A DNA stretch of 64,000 nt. Origin: Hydra vulgaris. Its lineage: Eukaryota > Cnidaria > Hydrozoa > Anthoathecata > Hydridae. This document shows positions 30,840 to 40,825 of the stretch, in pieces. Below the pieces are notes generated by a model that had not been told where the DNA came from, made no database searches, and worked only from the letters and a program-made list of their open reading frames with translations. Location of the stretch: positions 12,434,001 through 12,498,000 of the forward strand of contig NC_088928.1 in the NCBI RefSeq assembly GCF_038396675.1, read 5' to 3'. The position numbers were made by a program, and so were the translations under genes. How positions within the stretch are numbered: position 1 is the stretch's first letter; the number at the start of each line of letters is the position of its first letter.

Positions 30840-31770
30840 GTTGTTTGTTTTTAACACTATCATTTTTAACTATAATGATGTTATGTCCACCACACGGCGT
30901 ATACCATGCTTTGTTGTTGACTTCTAAAATTCGACTTTTTACTCCCTTATATTCTTCTTTCATATTACTTGCGTTGTCATACGACTGACTTCGGCAATCA
31001 GCAGTCTTATTTCCTAGTATTTCTAATTCCTCAATGCAAACGTGTCCTAAATTTTATCCGGTTGATGACATTATATTTACAAAGTTTAAGAAACTGTCTT
31101 GAACCTTCTTCTTGTCCGCAATTATAACATACCGAATAATGATGGACAACTGGTCCTTTTTTTGCGAAAACCTGGTGTAGAATATGTCATTACGGAAAAG
31201 TATTTTGATGATTTAACATTACTTACTATTGTATGTAAAACTCTAGAAGCTAGTTGTAAGATAATTTTGATCTGACTTTTCACAGAAGAATATGATGTAA
31301 CTTTTTTTTCTGTGTCAGTGATTGATTTTAAATGCATTTTGAGTTCTGGAACAAAACCGGCATGTAATTCAATTAATCCTAAAAAATTACCATTATTTGG
31401 TTCAAAGAGTTTTTCGTTGCTGCCCCTGAAAACTGTATTTCGTTCACTTAAAAACAACACCACTTTTGCGATACAATTTAAAATTATTCGCAATCTGCGT
31501 TTTTCTTAATTAAACAAATCTTCATTGAGATGATCTATTCCTGTTCTATGTTTAATTTTAAATTCTAGAATTCGCCATTTATACGCTGATTCAGGATGTT
31601 TCTTTAAAGATTCATGTTGAGATAACCGTATTCCTGTTTGGGCAAAATCAGAAAATCCACTTGAATTTAAGCTTATCTTAAAACAAACGACAATAGAGGA
31701 AGAAACTTTTTCCTGTCAGGTGAGAATATAAAAGCCAATTTCTTAATTCTTTCTCACCATTTTTTATTTG
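30840..31770 (-). pseudogene. Second ZMYM1-like hAT transposase, decayed
   Basis: The minus strand, from about 31,690 downward, encodes GFSDFAQTGIRLSQHESLKK, then a 123-codon frame (31493-31122) with VLFLSERNTVFRGSNEKLFE, PNNGNFLGLIELHA and IVSNVKSSKYFSVM. Further along come LEILGNKTADCRSQSYDNAS, NMKEEYKGVKSRILEVNNKA and the PCGGHN block (about 31,060-30,870). These are landmarks of the same hAT family as the element at 8.9-11.1 kb (CRGQSYDNA, NMAGKYNGVQ, CAAHSLNL types). Frameshifts separate them and the C-terminal dimerisation part is missing. Confidence 0.75.
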
Positions 31771-31859
31771 TCGCTAAAAAAAAGTGTTACTGAAACATCT
31801 TCCTTGAGGATTTCTTTTATATTGGATATTTTTAGAATGGATATTTTTTGGCGACTGCT

Positions 31860-32988
31860 CTACCAGAAACATCCGTTGTTTGTTGTCGATTTCAACAGGC
31901 AATGTTGCAGGATATAATATATCATAAATGCATTTTGGTTAAGTGCCGCTCTCCGTTTGTAAACCATCACTAATTTCTGAAGTCTTGTTGTATATATATA
32001 AATAAATAAACTAATCAATTCAAATATTTTAATTAGATAAATTCTTCTCTCCTTATTGCCTTTTCCAACCATTTTCTCATATTTATATAAATGGCATTGC
32101 ACTGTTGACTATAACTATTATCAGGTGATAAAATATATTCTAGAGTTTCTTCAATAGTCATATCGGGATTAGAATTTCTTGTGGATTTAAAATTGGATTT
32201 TAACATTGACAAGAACTCTTCAATTGGATTTAATTCAGAGGGTATGGTACTAAAAACTTGTGAGTAATATTTTTTTCTCTTAGTAATTGAATTACAGCAG
32301 CTGCTTTATGAAATTTTGCATTATCTATTATAAGAATTTTATTTGAATTTACTGCAAAGAATGATACTAGTTAGTTGTTGATAAAATCAATAAATGATTG
32401 TGTTTATTTGTATGCGTCGCTTTTGTATTGGAAACATTCAACTCCTTAATAGGAAATATTGCACACGAGGCTGACATTCTGTCCTTTATTTGCAGGAACT
32501 GTCAAGTATGCTTTTGTATCTTTTGGAGAATAGTCATAGAGTAACTTCTAGTAACTTCTGCCGCAAAATTTGATCTCTGATTTATTCTTTCCATGGTGTT
32601 TCTTTCTTGAGGAATGATTTCTAATCTTTTTTTGTGTCAAATTAAATTTCTTTAATTTACGGAAAACAAACGAGATTGAAACGTTTTTATCATGTTGTTC
32701 TAAAATTTGCGTTTGAATTTCTTTTTGAATTATGGCATTGTTACAGACCACAGAATCAAATATTGTCTGTTCGATGTTTGTATTTATAGAATATTTAATT
32801 TTACACGTTTCTTTTCTTTTTACTGTAGATGACGTGAAGGGTGTATTACTATCACTATTTTTTATAAGATGATTAACAGCATTTCGAGTTAAATAACAAG
32901 CGTTGAATATTTCCTTGATTGAATATTTTTCACAATTTCTCATTGAAATAATCGCATTTTTAGTTTCTTCTGTAATAGTTTTCCGCAC
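31860..32988 (-). pseudogene. Tc1-like DDE transposase, frameshifted
   Basis: An N-terminal open frame (32988-32548, 146 codons, MRKTITEETKNAIISMRNCE) has helix-turn-helix character with YSIKEIFNACYLTRNAVNHL, then IIQKEIQTQILEQHDKNVSI and FRKLKKFNLTQKKI. After a frameshift the minus strand continues with NKILIIDNAKFHKAAAVIQL (about 32,350-32,290) and PSELNPIEEFLSMLK (about 32,240-32,195). These correspond to the DNA-H and S-P-ELNPIE motifs holding the second D and final E of IS630/Tc1/mariner transposases. The tail runs to about 32,000. Ends of the element were not located. Confidence 0.75.
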
Positions 32989-33148
32989 TTTTCTTCCGAT
33001 TGATATTTAAAATACAAGGGTTAAAATTAATTTTATAAATGCTCTATAACTTTGCAAACGTGCACTTATAACTTTGAAAAACTCTGTAATTTACTTGATA
33101 TATGTTTTTATATAAACGTTTTTTAATTTTTAGTAATGAGATATCATT

Positions 33149-33198
33149 CACAAAGTCCAGTTTTATAGCCACCACTGGCTATAAAACTGGACTTTGTG
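33149..33198. repeat. Perfect 23-bp inverted duplication, 4-base loop
   Basis: Arms 33149-33171 and 33176-33198 (CACAAAGTCCAGTTTTATAG plus CCA) are exact complements around CCAC, immediately before the GLCASHERKLG coding stretch. Confidence 0.97.
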
Positions 33199-33456
33199 CC
33201 AGTCATGAACGAAAACTTGGCAGAGCAGCTCATAAAATTGGTAGTGCACTTCACAGCAACAAGTCACCTTTGCGAAATATTATAGAACATCTCGATGGCA
33301 GTACAAACATTCCAACATTTTATGATGAAATAGGAAAAGCTGCCGCACAAGATCATCATAAAAAGTCAATTGCTAAAGTTGAACCGGTTTTGAATTGTTT
33401 AGTTGTTCCAGAACAGAGTTTGATCAATGACTTAAATTCTTATTAAAGGTTTTTGC

Positions 33457-33689
33457 TCGAATTTGTGTGTGGTATAAGTTCGAATTTGTGTGTGGTATAA
33501 GTTCGAATTTGTGTGTGGTATAAGTTCAAATTTGTGTGTGGTATAAGTTCGAATTTGTGTGTGGTATAAGTTCGAATTTGTGTGTGGTATAAGTTCGAAT
33601 TTGTGTGTGGTATAAGTTCGAATTTGTGTGTGGTATAAGTTTGAATTTGTGTGTGGTATAAGTTCGAATTTGTGTGTGGTATAAGTTCA
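33457..33689. repeat. 23-bp minisatellite, about 10 copies
   Basis: The unit is TTCGAATTTGTGTGTGGTAT plus AAG. The copies are nearly identical. It interrupts the unnamed pseudogene between NDLNSY and its next segment. Confidence 0.97.
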
Positions 33690-34739
33690 TAATTTAAAAA
33701 AAATAAACATAAAAGTTAATTGATGGTTTAAATTCATATACTTACTCTTATTTTGATTTATTGTCAAAAAATGAAAATATCTATGTAAATTTAGGTGCTA
33801 TTAATCCAATATATGAAAATTATAAAGTTGGTCCGGTTAATCATGCCAGGTGGCTAATATTAGCGATACGAATTTTAGTTTTTTACTCAAAAACAGAACA
33901 ATCTACTCCAGTTCTTAAAGGAATTGTAAAGTACATACAAACAGAGTATGGTCCTACTTGGTTCAAAATTAAGAAATCTAAAAACTTTACTGAAGGCTCA
34001 AGAACTTTACACACAACATTATAAATAATAAAAGCTTTTAACCAACCTGCGCGAGACATTATGCTACGTGTTGTTTTAAGAAATGCTTATTGCCTTCTTT
34101 CAGAAATTTTTTTTTTATCCCCCCTTGTAGATCAACGAACTAAAGCAGTTAGGCTGATATTACAATGTCGAACTGCCTCCAGCTGCCCCAGTTGATAAAA
34201 TCTATAGTGGCATTAGAGTTTAAAAAGTTCAAAACATAGAAAATTTAAGTATTGAGTGTGACACATTGAAAGAGCTAGTTTCTGATTATCAACTAATCTA
34301 TGAGTCTCCTGCTACTAAGAGATTTTCTCGTCAGGAACTTCATAATATGATTGAATGCAAACCAGATGCTAGATTGCTTGACTGGAACTTTCGATTACAC
34401 AGTCAATCTGTTGAGCGTGCTGTAAAGCTCGTTTCTGAAGTTTCAAAAAGAGCTTACTCTTAACAAAATAGGCATGACTTTGCATTAGGAAAACAAAAAA
34501 GTCGAATGACGAGAAGAAACTTTAATTCTAAAAAAGATTATGATACATAAAAATTTATTGTTTTAACTTACTCCACATCTCATATTTTGTAATGCATATT
34601 ATCATAAAAAATTATAATACTAATAATTAAAAAGCACATACTTGTCAAATTAAGTTTTATTTTACCCAAACCAAGAATAAATTGTTGCAAAAACTTACGA
34701 AAATTTCGCATTTTTTTTTTCGTATTTCAAGTTGCTATT

Positions 34740-35690
34740 GCGGAAGTTGTACTTGCGCAAATTAGTAACCAGACTAGTCTATGGATAGACTTACAACACA
34801 GACATAGACAATTCTGTATGTTGTAATGGACACAACAAATGTTTAATTTTTTGTCCTTGTTGTGTCTATCAAATTTTTGATGGTGTCCTAAGATTGCTCA
34901 GTTAAAAAATAATTTTAACTTCATAAGTCTACAAAGCATAATTTTTTGTCTATTTGGTGTCTATGATTTTGTCTAAATTTACTTGATTTCATAAAACCAA
35001 AAATATTGATTTTTGCCAATAAAATCTAAATTACCCAAAAAATCCCTTAGAAACAAAAAAACTCCTTGATCACATATTTTTAAAATAATTTTATTGAAGG
35101 TGATAAAGATTTTAGTGACTAAGGAAAATTTTTTAAATGATAAACTTACCTTCAACTTTTTTGAAATAATCCCAAACTGGAGAGGGCATTTTAAAAATAA
35201 ATTTTCACGCACATTCACTGAGAATTAAAAAAAAACAACTGAACTGAGTAATTAATGAACTTCAATTGAGCACAAAATAGTCCATTTTGAGGTTTTTAAA
35301 TAGACATTAACTTTTTAATCAACAGCACACGCTGGACAAAAAATTAAAAAATGAACTTCTGTTAGAAAAATTGTATTTTTAATTTTGTGCTCGTTTTCAG
35401 TTTTTGAAACGATGCTGCAGTGAAAATTTAATTACACTTTATAAGTCCAAATTATATATTAAATAGATCTTCTATACCTCATTAAAAAATCGAGATTGTT
35501 CATTTAGTGTCCGTTTTTAAAACGATTGTCTAGAAAGACAAACATTTTTTATAGACAATTCATTTTTGATAGTTGTAATTAAAATTGTTGCAATTAGTGC
35601 TTTGTCGAAGTCTATTTTTGTCCTTTTATAATAAGTCCATTAGAGATTGTCTGGTTGCTAGCGCAAATTCACCTTCCGTAACGTATTATA
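34740..35690. mobile_element. Non-autonomous element with about 50-bp diverged TIRs
   Basis: Left TGCGGAAGTTGTACTTGCGC followed by TAGTAACCAGACTAGTCTAT. Reverse-complemented right TACGGAAGGTGAATTTGCGC followed by TAGCAACCAGACAATCTCTA. The interior has several TGTCTAT and GGACACAA motifs but no protein. No target duplication was established. Confidence 0.55.
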
Positions 35691-35900
35691 CGAAAAAAAT
35701 AAATAATATTAATTCCGTAATAACCATTTACGAAAAGAAACTTGCGAAACAAATTATTTCGAAAGAATACTTACGAAACAGTTCCTTACGGAAGGAGCGT
35801 TTTGGAATGTGCACTTACATAATATGCTCGAAAGCGTTCATTAAACTGCTGTACAAAAAAGTGTTATTACTTATTATTTAAATAAAATAATGTAGCTAAA

Positions 35901-35996
<96 letters not shown>

Positions 35997-37262
35997 ACAT
36001 ATTATCAAGTACCGACTTTGGTTAACTTCCGACTCTGTTGTTTATTGCCTTTGGCTAAGCAGAAATAGAGGTGTACTATTTATATTCTCATATATAAAAC
36101 TTAGTGAAATATTGGATTCCATTACAAATTTTAGTTGAACTTTAAGTGTTGTTTGGCCGTTGTCAGTTCTTACTGAACCTTGCAACTAATTTATCACTAC
36201 CTCTCAGATTAGCCACAGCTCTGAATCTTTCAGCGTTTGTATAGTCTTGGTGAGCTTCTATGTTAAAATTTTTTCAAGAGGCGAAGACCCGGAGAAAGGT
36301 CGCATTGTACGTGCCCGTTTTATTGCCACAAAATCTTGCAACTAATTTCTTACTGCTATCCGAAACAGCAACTTTTTTTATTTTTTTATTAAAGAAAACA
36401 TTTAAGAAAAAATCATTGATGTGTTTATTCAAGGATGTGTTTAAAATTTTTTTCAATTTACTTGTTGTTATTGAGTTAATAAAAGCAAAAGCTCATATAA
36501 TAGAGCACCTCAAAAATAAAAAAACTGAAACTGACTAAGCATAAAATTATACTATTTGAAAACAAGTAAGAGCTATTTTTAGGCATTTTATCATATAGTT
36601 AAGTTTCAGCATTCATCACTTAAATTAGGTCTTTTTTTGGTTTCAACAAAGCAATTGTTTCCCGATTTCGCAATTGCATTTGTATGTTAACGTTGTTCAA
36701 GTTATCTTTATTATTTAATTCTTATTCATTAAATGACATTCTAAAAAGTAGATTTTATGAAAGTCTTGATTCTTTTATAGAAGTTTAAAACTGAAACTTA
36801 TCAATATCATATAAAAAATTAGTATTTTAATTACCTAGTTAATTATACGTATTTGATTCATAAAACGTAATTAAATATATTTATTATGCCGCGTTCCGTA
36901 AGTTTTTTTCCGATAAGAACTATTTCACAAGTTGCGGTGCGAAAGAGTTTCGTTTCGAAGGAAATTTGGTTTTTTATCATTATTTTAATAAATAAAACCT
37001 TAAAATGTTCATATGTTGCAATACTGAAAATAAAATTTTATTATAAATATTTTGGTATAAAAAAATTTTATTTTTCACAATTTTATCCGTTTGACCAACA
37101 AAATTTTTTTATCGACTTCGACACGTCGTTTAGCGAAAGAGTTTGTTTCGCAAGTGCGACTTCCTTAAGCACTACTTTCGTATGTAGCAAAATAGTTTTG
37201 TATCGTAATTCAACTTGCGAAAGGCTACATTTCGTAAGTAGCATTTGCGAAATGAACATCGA
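35660..37262. repeat. Clusters of CTTRCGAAA-type motifs
   Basis: CTTACGAAA, CTTGCGAAA, TTTCGTAAG, TTTCGCAAG and TTCCGTAAG variants recur in 35,670-35,840, 36,886-36,965 and 37,120-37,260, mostly inverted between the left and right clusters. A smaller group occurs at 34,690-34,760. Multiple short motifs near both ends are typical of transposase-binding subterminal repeats. Minor reading frames across them show no family. Confidence 0.45.
35903..35992. repeat. (AT)n microsatellite, about 90 bp
   Basis: Uninterrupted AT dinucleotides. Confidence 0.98.
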
Positions 37263-37487
37263 CGGGTTTTTTTGTTTGTAGGTTGCTGCTGTAATGTATT
37301 ATATAGCAAATAATATTTAGTATATTAAGTCAAATAAAATGTTTTATAATTTAAAAAAGTAGTTTGCAGGCTTAAACTAATATTGAATCAACAATTGAAC
37401 CCATAGTTATTTTATTTTGAGAAAAAATATCGAGGTCTTGTTTTATTCATGTTATGCGAATTATCTAGTTCACTTGCCATTATATCA

Positions 37488-37537
37488 TATGGAGGTTGTG
37501 TAGCAATTTAAACATAAAGTGCTACACCACCTCCATA
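37488..37537. repeat. 18-bp inverted duplication at endonuclease GGGV motif
   Basis: TATGGAGGTTGTGTAGCA (37488-37505) and TGCTACACCACCTCCATA (37520-37537) pair at 17 of 18. The right arm is the coding copy (YGGGVA on the minus strand). The inverted copy follows the minus-strand stop just after ALYV. Confidence 0.9.
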
Positions 37538-37785
37538 ACTGATTCTATCTTTCCTAAATAGCATATTGTTACTGATTGATGGTGCAGAAGTAGAAGCGAA
37601 CCAAGTTTCAGTTATACAAATTAGATCATATTTGTTTTGTTCAGCTAATAATTGGAGTTCAGTAAATTTGTCTTTATTGAGTGAAGTTGCATTGGTATAG
37701 AAGCAATGGAGAGATTTTGATTTATTCTGATGAAGATTATTTTTTGTTTGGTGCCAACGTATGTGCTAATTGATTTGCTAATTGT

Positions 37786-38109
37786 TCAGACTAAATGAAT
37801 AAATAATCCTGCAGCTGCACAAGCTTCTTTCCAATCACCAAACGAGTTTTTCTCAGTACTGTTTATATTCATAGCTTTTTGTGTGTTGATGCATTTGAGC
37901 CTCCCTCCTCGGATAACAAATTGAAAGGCTGATTGAGTGCAATTATTTGTCTTTAGAGCGTCATTGTACTTTTTCCTGTTTTTATCAAGCTTGTTAAAAG
38001 TATCAACCTCAGAAAGAGTTCTGTTTGGACTGATAAAAAGTTTGTTTCTGTAATTTTCAATTTTTGATAGATTTTTTTCCGAAGCTACTATACAATTTCT
38101 AGTTTCCAT
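37786..38109 (-). pseudogene. LINE ORF1 C-terminal frame
   Basis: 107 codons: METRNCIVASEKNLSKIENY, FISPNRTLSEVDTFNKLDKN and QFVIRGGRLKCINTQ. The last block resembles the C-terminal R-G-L element seen in CR1-like ORF1 proteins and lies just upstream of the endonuclease on the same strand. No start context supports translation from this ATG. Confidence 0.45.
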
Positions 38110-38620
38110 GTCTTCAAATTGGACAACAATCGGTTAAATAGCTACCGAGTCCTTTTGAGCGCTTATATTTGCTGGAAGCTTATGGGCTATTTTGTGAGTG
38201 GAACCTGTTTTAATGGCCTCAATAACACCTTTAACAGCAGCTTTGTCATTATTGTGACTTTTTGTGCAAGGAAGACCATAACAGACTGCGCGAGTTGCTT
38301 TAGTTGCTTGCATCTTATAATTTTGTTTAGTACGTTTGTAAAGCAGTTGTTGTTATTTGATACTCTTTAATTTGTTGTAATTTAAGTTTAAGAGCGACAT
38401 TGTCCATTCAAGAGTTGATATTTTCTTTGTGAGAAATTTAATTGTTACTGCGAGTGACTGAATTCAACTGTCATGTCTAGTAGTTGCTTCTGATGATTGA
38501 CCAGCCATTTTCGGCCAGTTTGTTAGTGCAGATATTGGATTGCATTCAAATTCCTTTTCTTTTTCTTTTGCCATTGATAATACCTTCGCCTTGAATAATA
38601 TTATTCTGTATACTAATAAG

Positions 38621-38703
38621 AGGGATACCACCCTGAATAACATTGGATTACCTATAATCACGAGCTATGAGGGGTACCACCCTGAATAATAGTGGATTAC
38701 CTC
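38621..38703. repeat. About 33-bp direct repeat, 2 copies
   Basis: GAGGGATACCACCCTGAATA and GAGGGGTACCACCCTGAATA, each followed by a TGGATTACCT block, spaced about 50 bp apart. Confidence 0.9.
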
Positions 38704-38959
38704 TTGATGTAAATTTTTTAACCTTATTACACAGGGACTAAAAAGTTTCAGTATGTGTTTTATTCCGTTATATATGTATACATTTAAAGCAAATATACTA
38801 TATTTTAAATATTATACTGTTATATACTATATATATATACTTTATGCTATTATGGACTATAGTATATAAATATAACATTTATATACTATTGTCCATAAAA
38901 GTATAAAGCATATATACTATATACCATTATGAACTCCTGAGCAGTGGCAACTAGTGTTA

Positions 38960-39450
38960 TGATCAAATAAAACAAAAATGAGTTTGTTTAAATTGGATGG
39001 TATTGTGCGCAAAAGGAGAAAAAAAAGGGGCAAGGCTTTCCAGCAAGCACAACTCCGTTTAAGGTTACGCATAGTTACTGTTGCATGTTTAAAACCCTCT
39101 GAAAATCAAAAGAATAACACGTGTCAAAAATAGGATTTCATTTTCATGAAATCAATTTTTTTATTAAATCTTTTTATTAATGGTTTCACCGATATGGAAA
39201 TAAAGTGTAATACTGTACCAAGTTTCCGTTATGAATGTGAAACCAGTAATAAAAGCACAGAACATTTTAAAATTGAGTTTAAAACTTTATAAAACACTTG
39301 TGAAACTGCCCGCAAAATCAAGGTGCTTTTTTTACATATGGCTTGTGACAAATACGTGTCGACACGCATTTGTCGCAATTCATATGTAAAACCCGACGGG
39401 TTTTAATTTCGAAAGTAAAACTAGATGCGCCAGCTGGGTTAAATCCAAAA
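38960..39450 (+). repeat. Dispersed repeat, partner at 45,900-46,330
   Basis: Shares GTTTAAAACCCTCT, GAAACCAGTAATAAAA and a segment reading RVLISKVKLDAPAG with the partner copy (VLIPKVKLDVPAR). Both are in the same orientation, on either side of the Helitron. Source family unknown. Confidence 0.6.
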
Positions 39451-40509
39451 AGTATGAGACCACCTTTTAAACATTGAAAAGGTACCATTAAGCTTTATCA
39501 AAATGTTGCAATATACTTTAAACATTTATCTTGTTTTATCATCGGACGATTGATGGTGTGAGATTCCAAACATCAATCGACCAATGAAAAAAATTTATTA
39601 CAAAATGTTATAGCAGCAACAAAATAAGACAGTGAAGCCACTTAAGCACTAGTTTTGTTGGCGTATTTAATTTAACAAGTATTAAAAAAAAGATTTATCA
39701 TTAAAAATATCTAGTATATATGCAAGAAATTTTAAATGATCAATATTCAAAATTAAATAAAATGTTATTATGATTCTGATCAAATGAATATGTAAAATCA
39801 TTAATACTTAATATGATAAATTTATAAAAATATGATTTCTAATAAAGGTTTTTTTTTTCATTTTTGGTTTCTTTTAATTTGCATTTCTTTTTTTATTAAC
39901 TATTTGATATTCGGTATGTTCGTATATCTGTACATTCGATTATTGGTATGTTCGGCACTAAATTTACTATTCGGTATTTGGTTGAATATTGCAAGCTATT
40001 CAGGTGAATACCGAATGCCAATCATGATTAAAAAAAAGTCGCATAATAAATAAATTATCTCTCTCTATATAAAAGACAATGTTTGTATGTTTGATGTTAG
40101 GTATAGGCGTCAACACCTCTGGACCAATCAATACCAAACTTGGCACAGGCACGAACTAGGCCTGAGCGGTGGTTTTGGTCAGATTTGGGCCACCAGTAGC
40201 CCCTCCTTCAAGACCCTTATGTAGTGCAAGAAGGGCATCCCCACCATGTATCTCAGAAACGATGCATGATAGAGACAAATTTCATCAAGCAAATCACCTA
40301 GAAATGGCCTGTTTAACCCTATAAAAACACCACAGCCCCTAAAAGTGACAAAAAAAAGCGATATCATTTTTTTTTCTCAAAAAAGCATTTTCAAATTTTC
40401 CCGCCATTTTCAATCGCAATTTTTAGCGCGATTTTCCGCGAACTTCCGCATTGTAAACATTCAAGTCTGAATTCAATCCTAATGTTTCCTAAGCATCTTT
40501 CAAATGATA

Positions 40510-40825
40510 TTACCACCATTTTGGACTTCAGGTATACTGCAACACCACTTCACTGCCTTTAGAACAACTCTTTCACCTTTTGGTCATTGGTAAGCAACTC
40601 TTTTGACAATCTGTTCTGCAGACCCATCTGATTCACCTATTTTATTCAGGTTGGACAGTTGTAAGTAATCCCATCACCAATTTGGATTTCTGACATCATT
40701 ACAACACCACTCCACTGCCTTTGAAACAACTTTTTCACATTTTGGTCATCGGTAAGTTACTGTTTTCACTGAATTCTTTTACAAGCTCAACTGATTCACC
40801 AATTTTGTTCAGATTTGTCATCATG
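40510..40825. repeat. About 160-bp duplicated segment in Helitron 5' region
   Basis: Two diverged tandem copies share ACAACACCAC-TCACTGCCTTT, TTTTGGTCAT-GGTAAG and GATTCACCNATTTT-TTCAG. Each has GGTAAG and TTCAG, potential splice sites, so the leader may have held a duplicated intron. It ends just before the ATG of the Rep frame. Confidence 0.7.

Larger units (their letters stand above)
33102..34560 (+). pseudogene. Decayed member of an unnamed gene family
   Basis: Plus-strand fragments read as one protein: GLCASHERKLGRAAHKIGSA and KSPLRNIIEHLDGSTNIPTF (33,200-33,330), VGPVNHARWLILAIRILVFY and YIQTEYGPTWFKIKKS (33,815-33,985), VVLRNAYCLLSEIFFLSPLV (about 34,070), then LVSDYQLIYESPATKRFSRQ and RLHSQSVERAVKLVSEVS (34,270-34,450). 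I recall similar uncharacterised cnidarian proteins with RW.L..R.L.LY...P and a C-terminal HSQ.VER.VKLV..AS block. The function is unknown to me. Frameshifts, a minisatellite and a palindrome interrupt this copy. Confidence 0.5.
37380..38720 (-). mobile_element. 5' fragment of an antisense LINE (ORF1 end plus endonuclease start)
   Basis: The minus strand carries ORF1-like sequence (38.7-37.79 kb) followed by an endonuclease start with NATSLNKDKFTELQLLAEQN, YDLICITETWFAST, NNMLFRKDRISYGGGVALYV (37,700-37,500). Reverse transcriptase is absent, so this is a 3'-truncated or rearranged piece, unusual because LINEs normally lose their 5' end. Confidence 0.65.

Noticed and set aside
36260..36538. 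92-codon plus frame with hydrophobic stretch
   Set aside because: No similarity recognised; compositional bias and nearby repeat motif TTGCAACTAATTT suggest TE or non-coding sequence.
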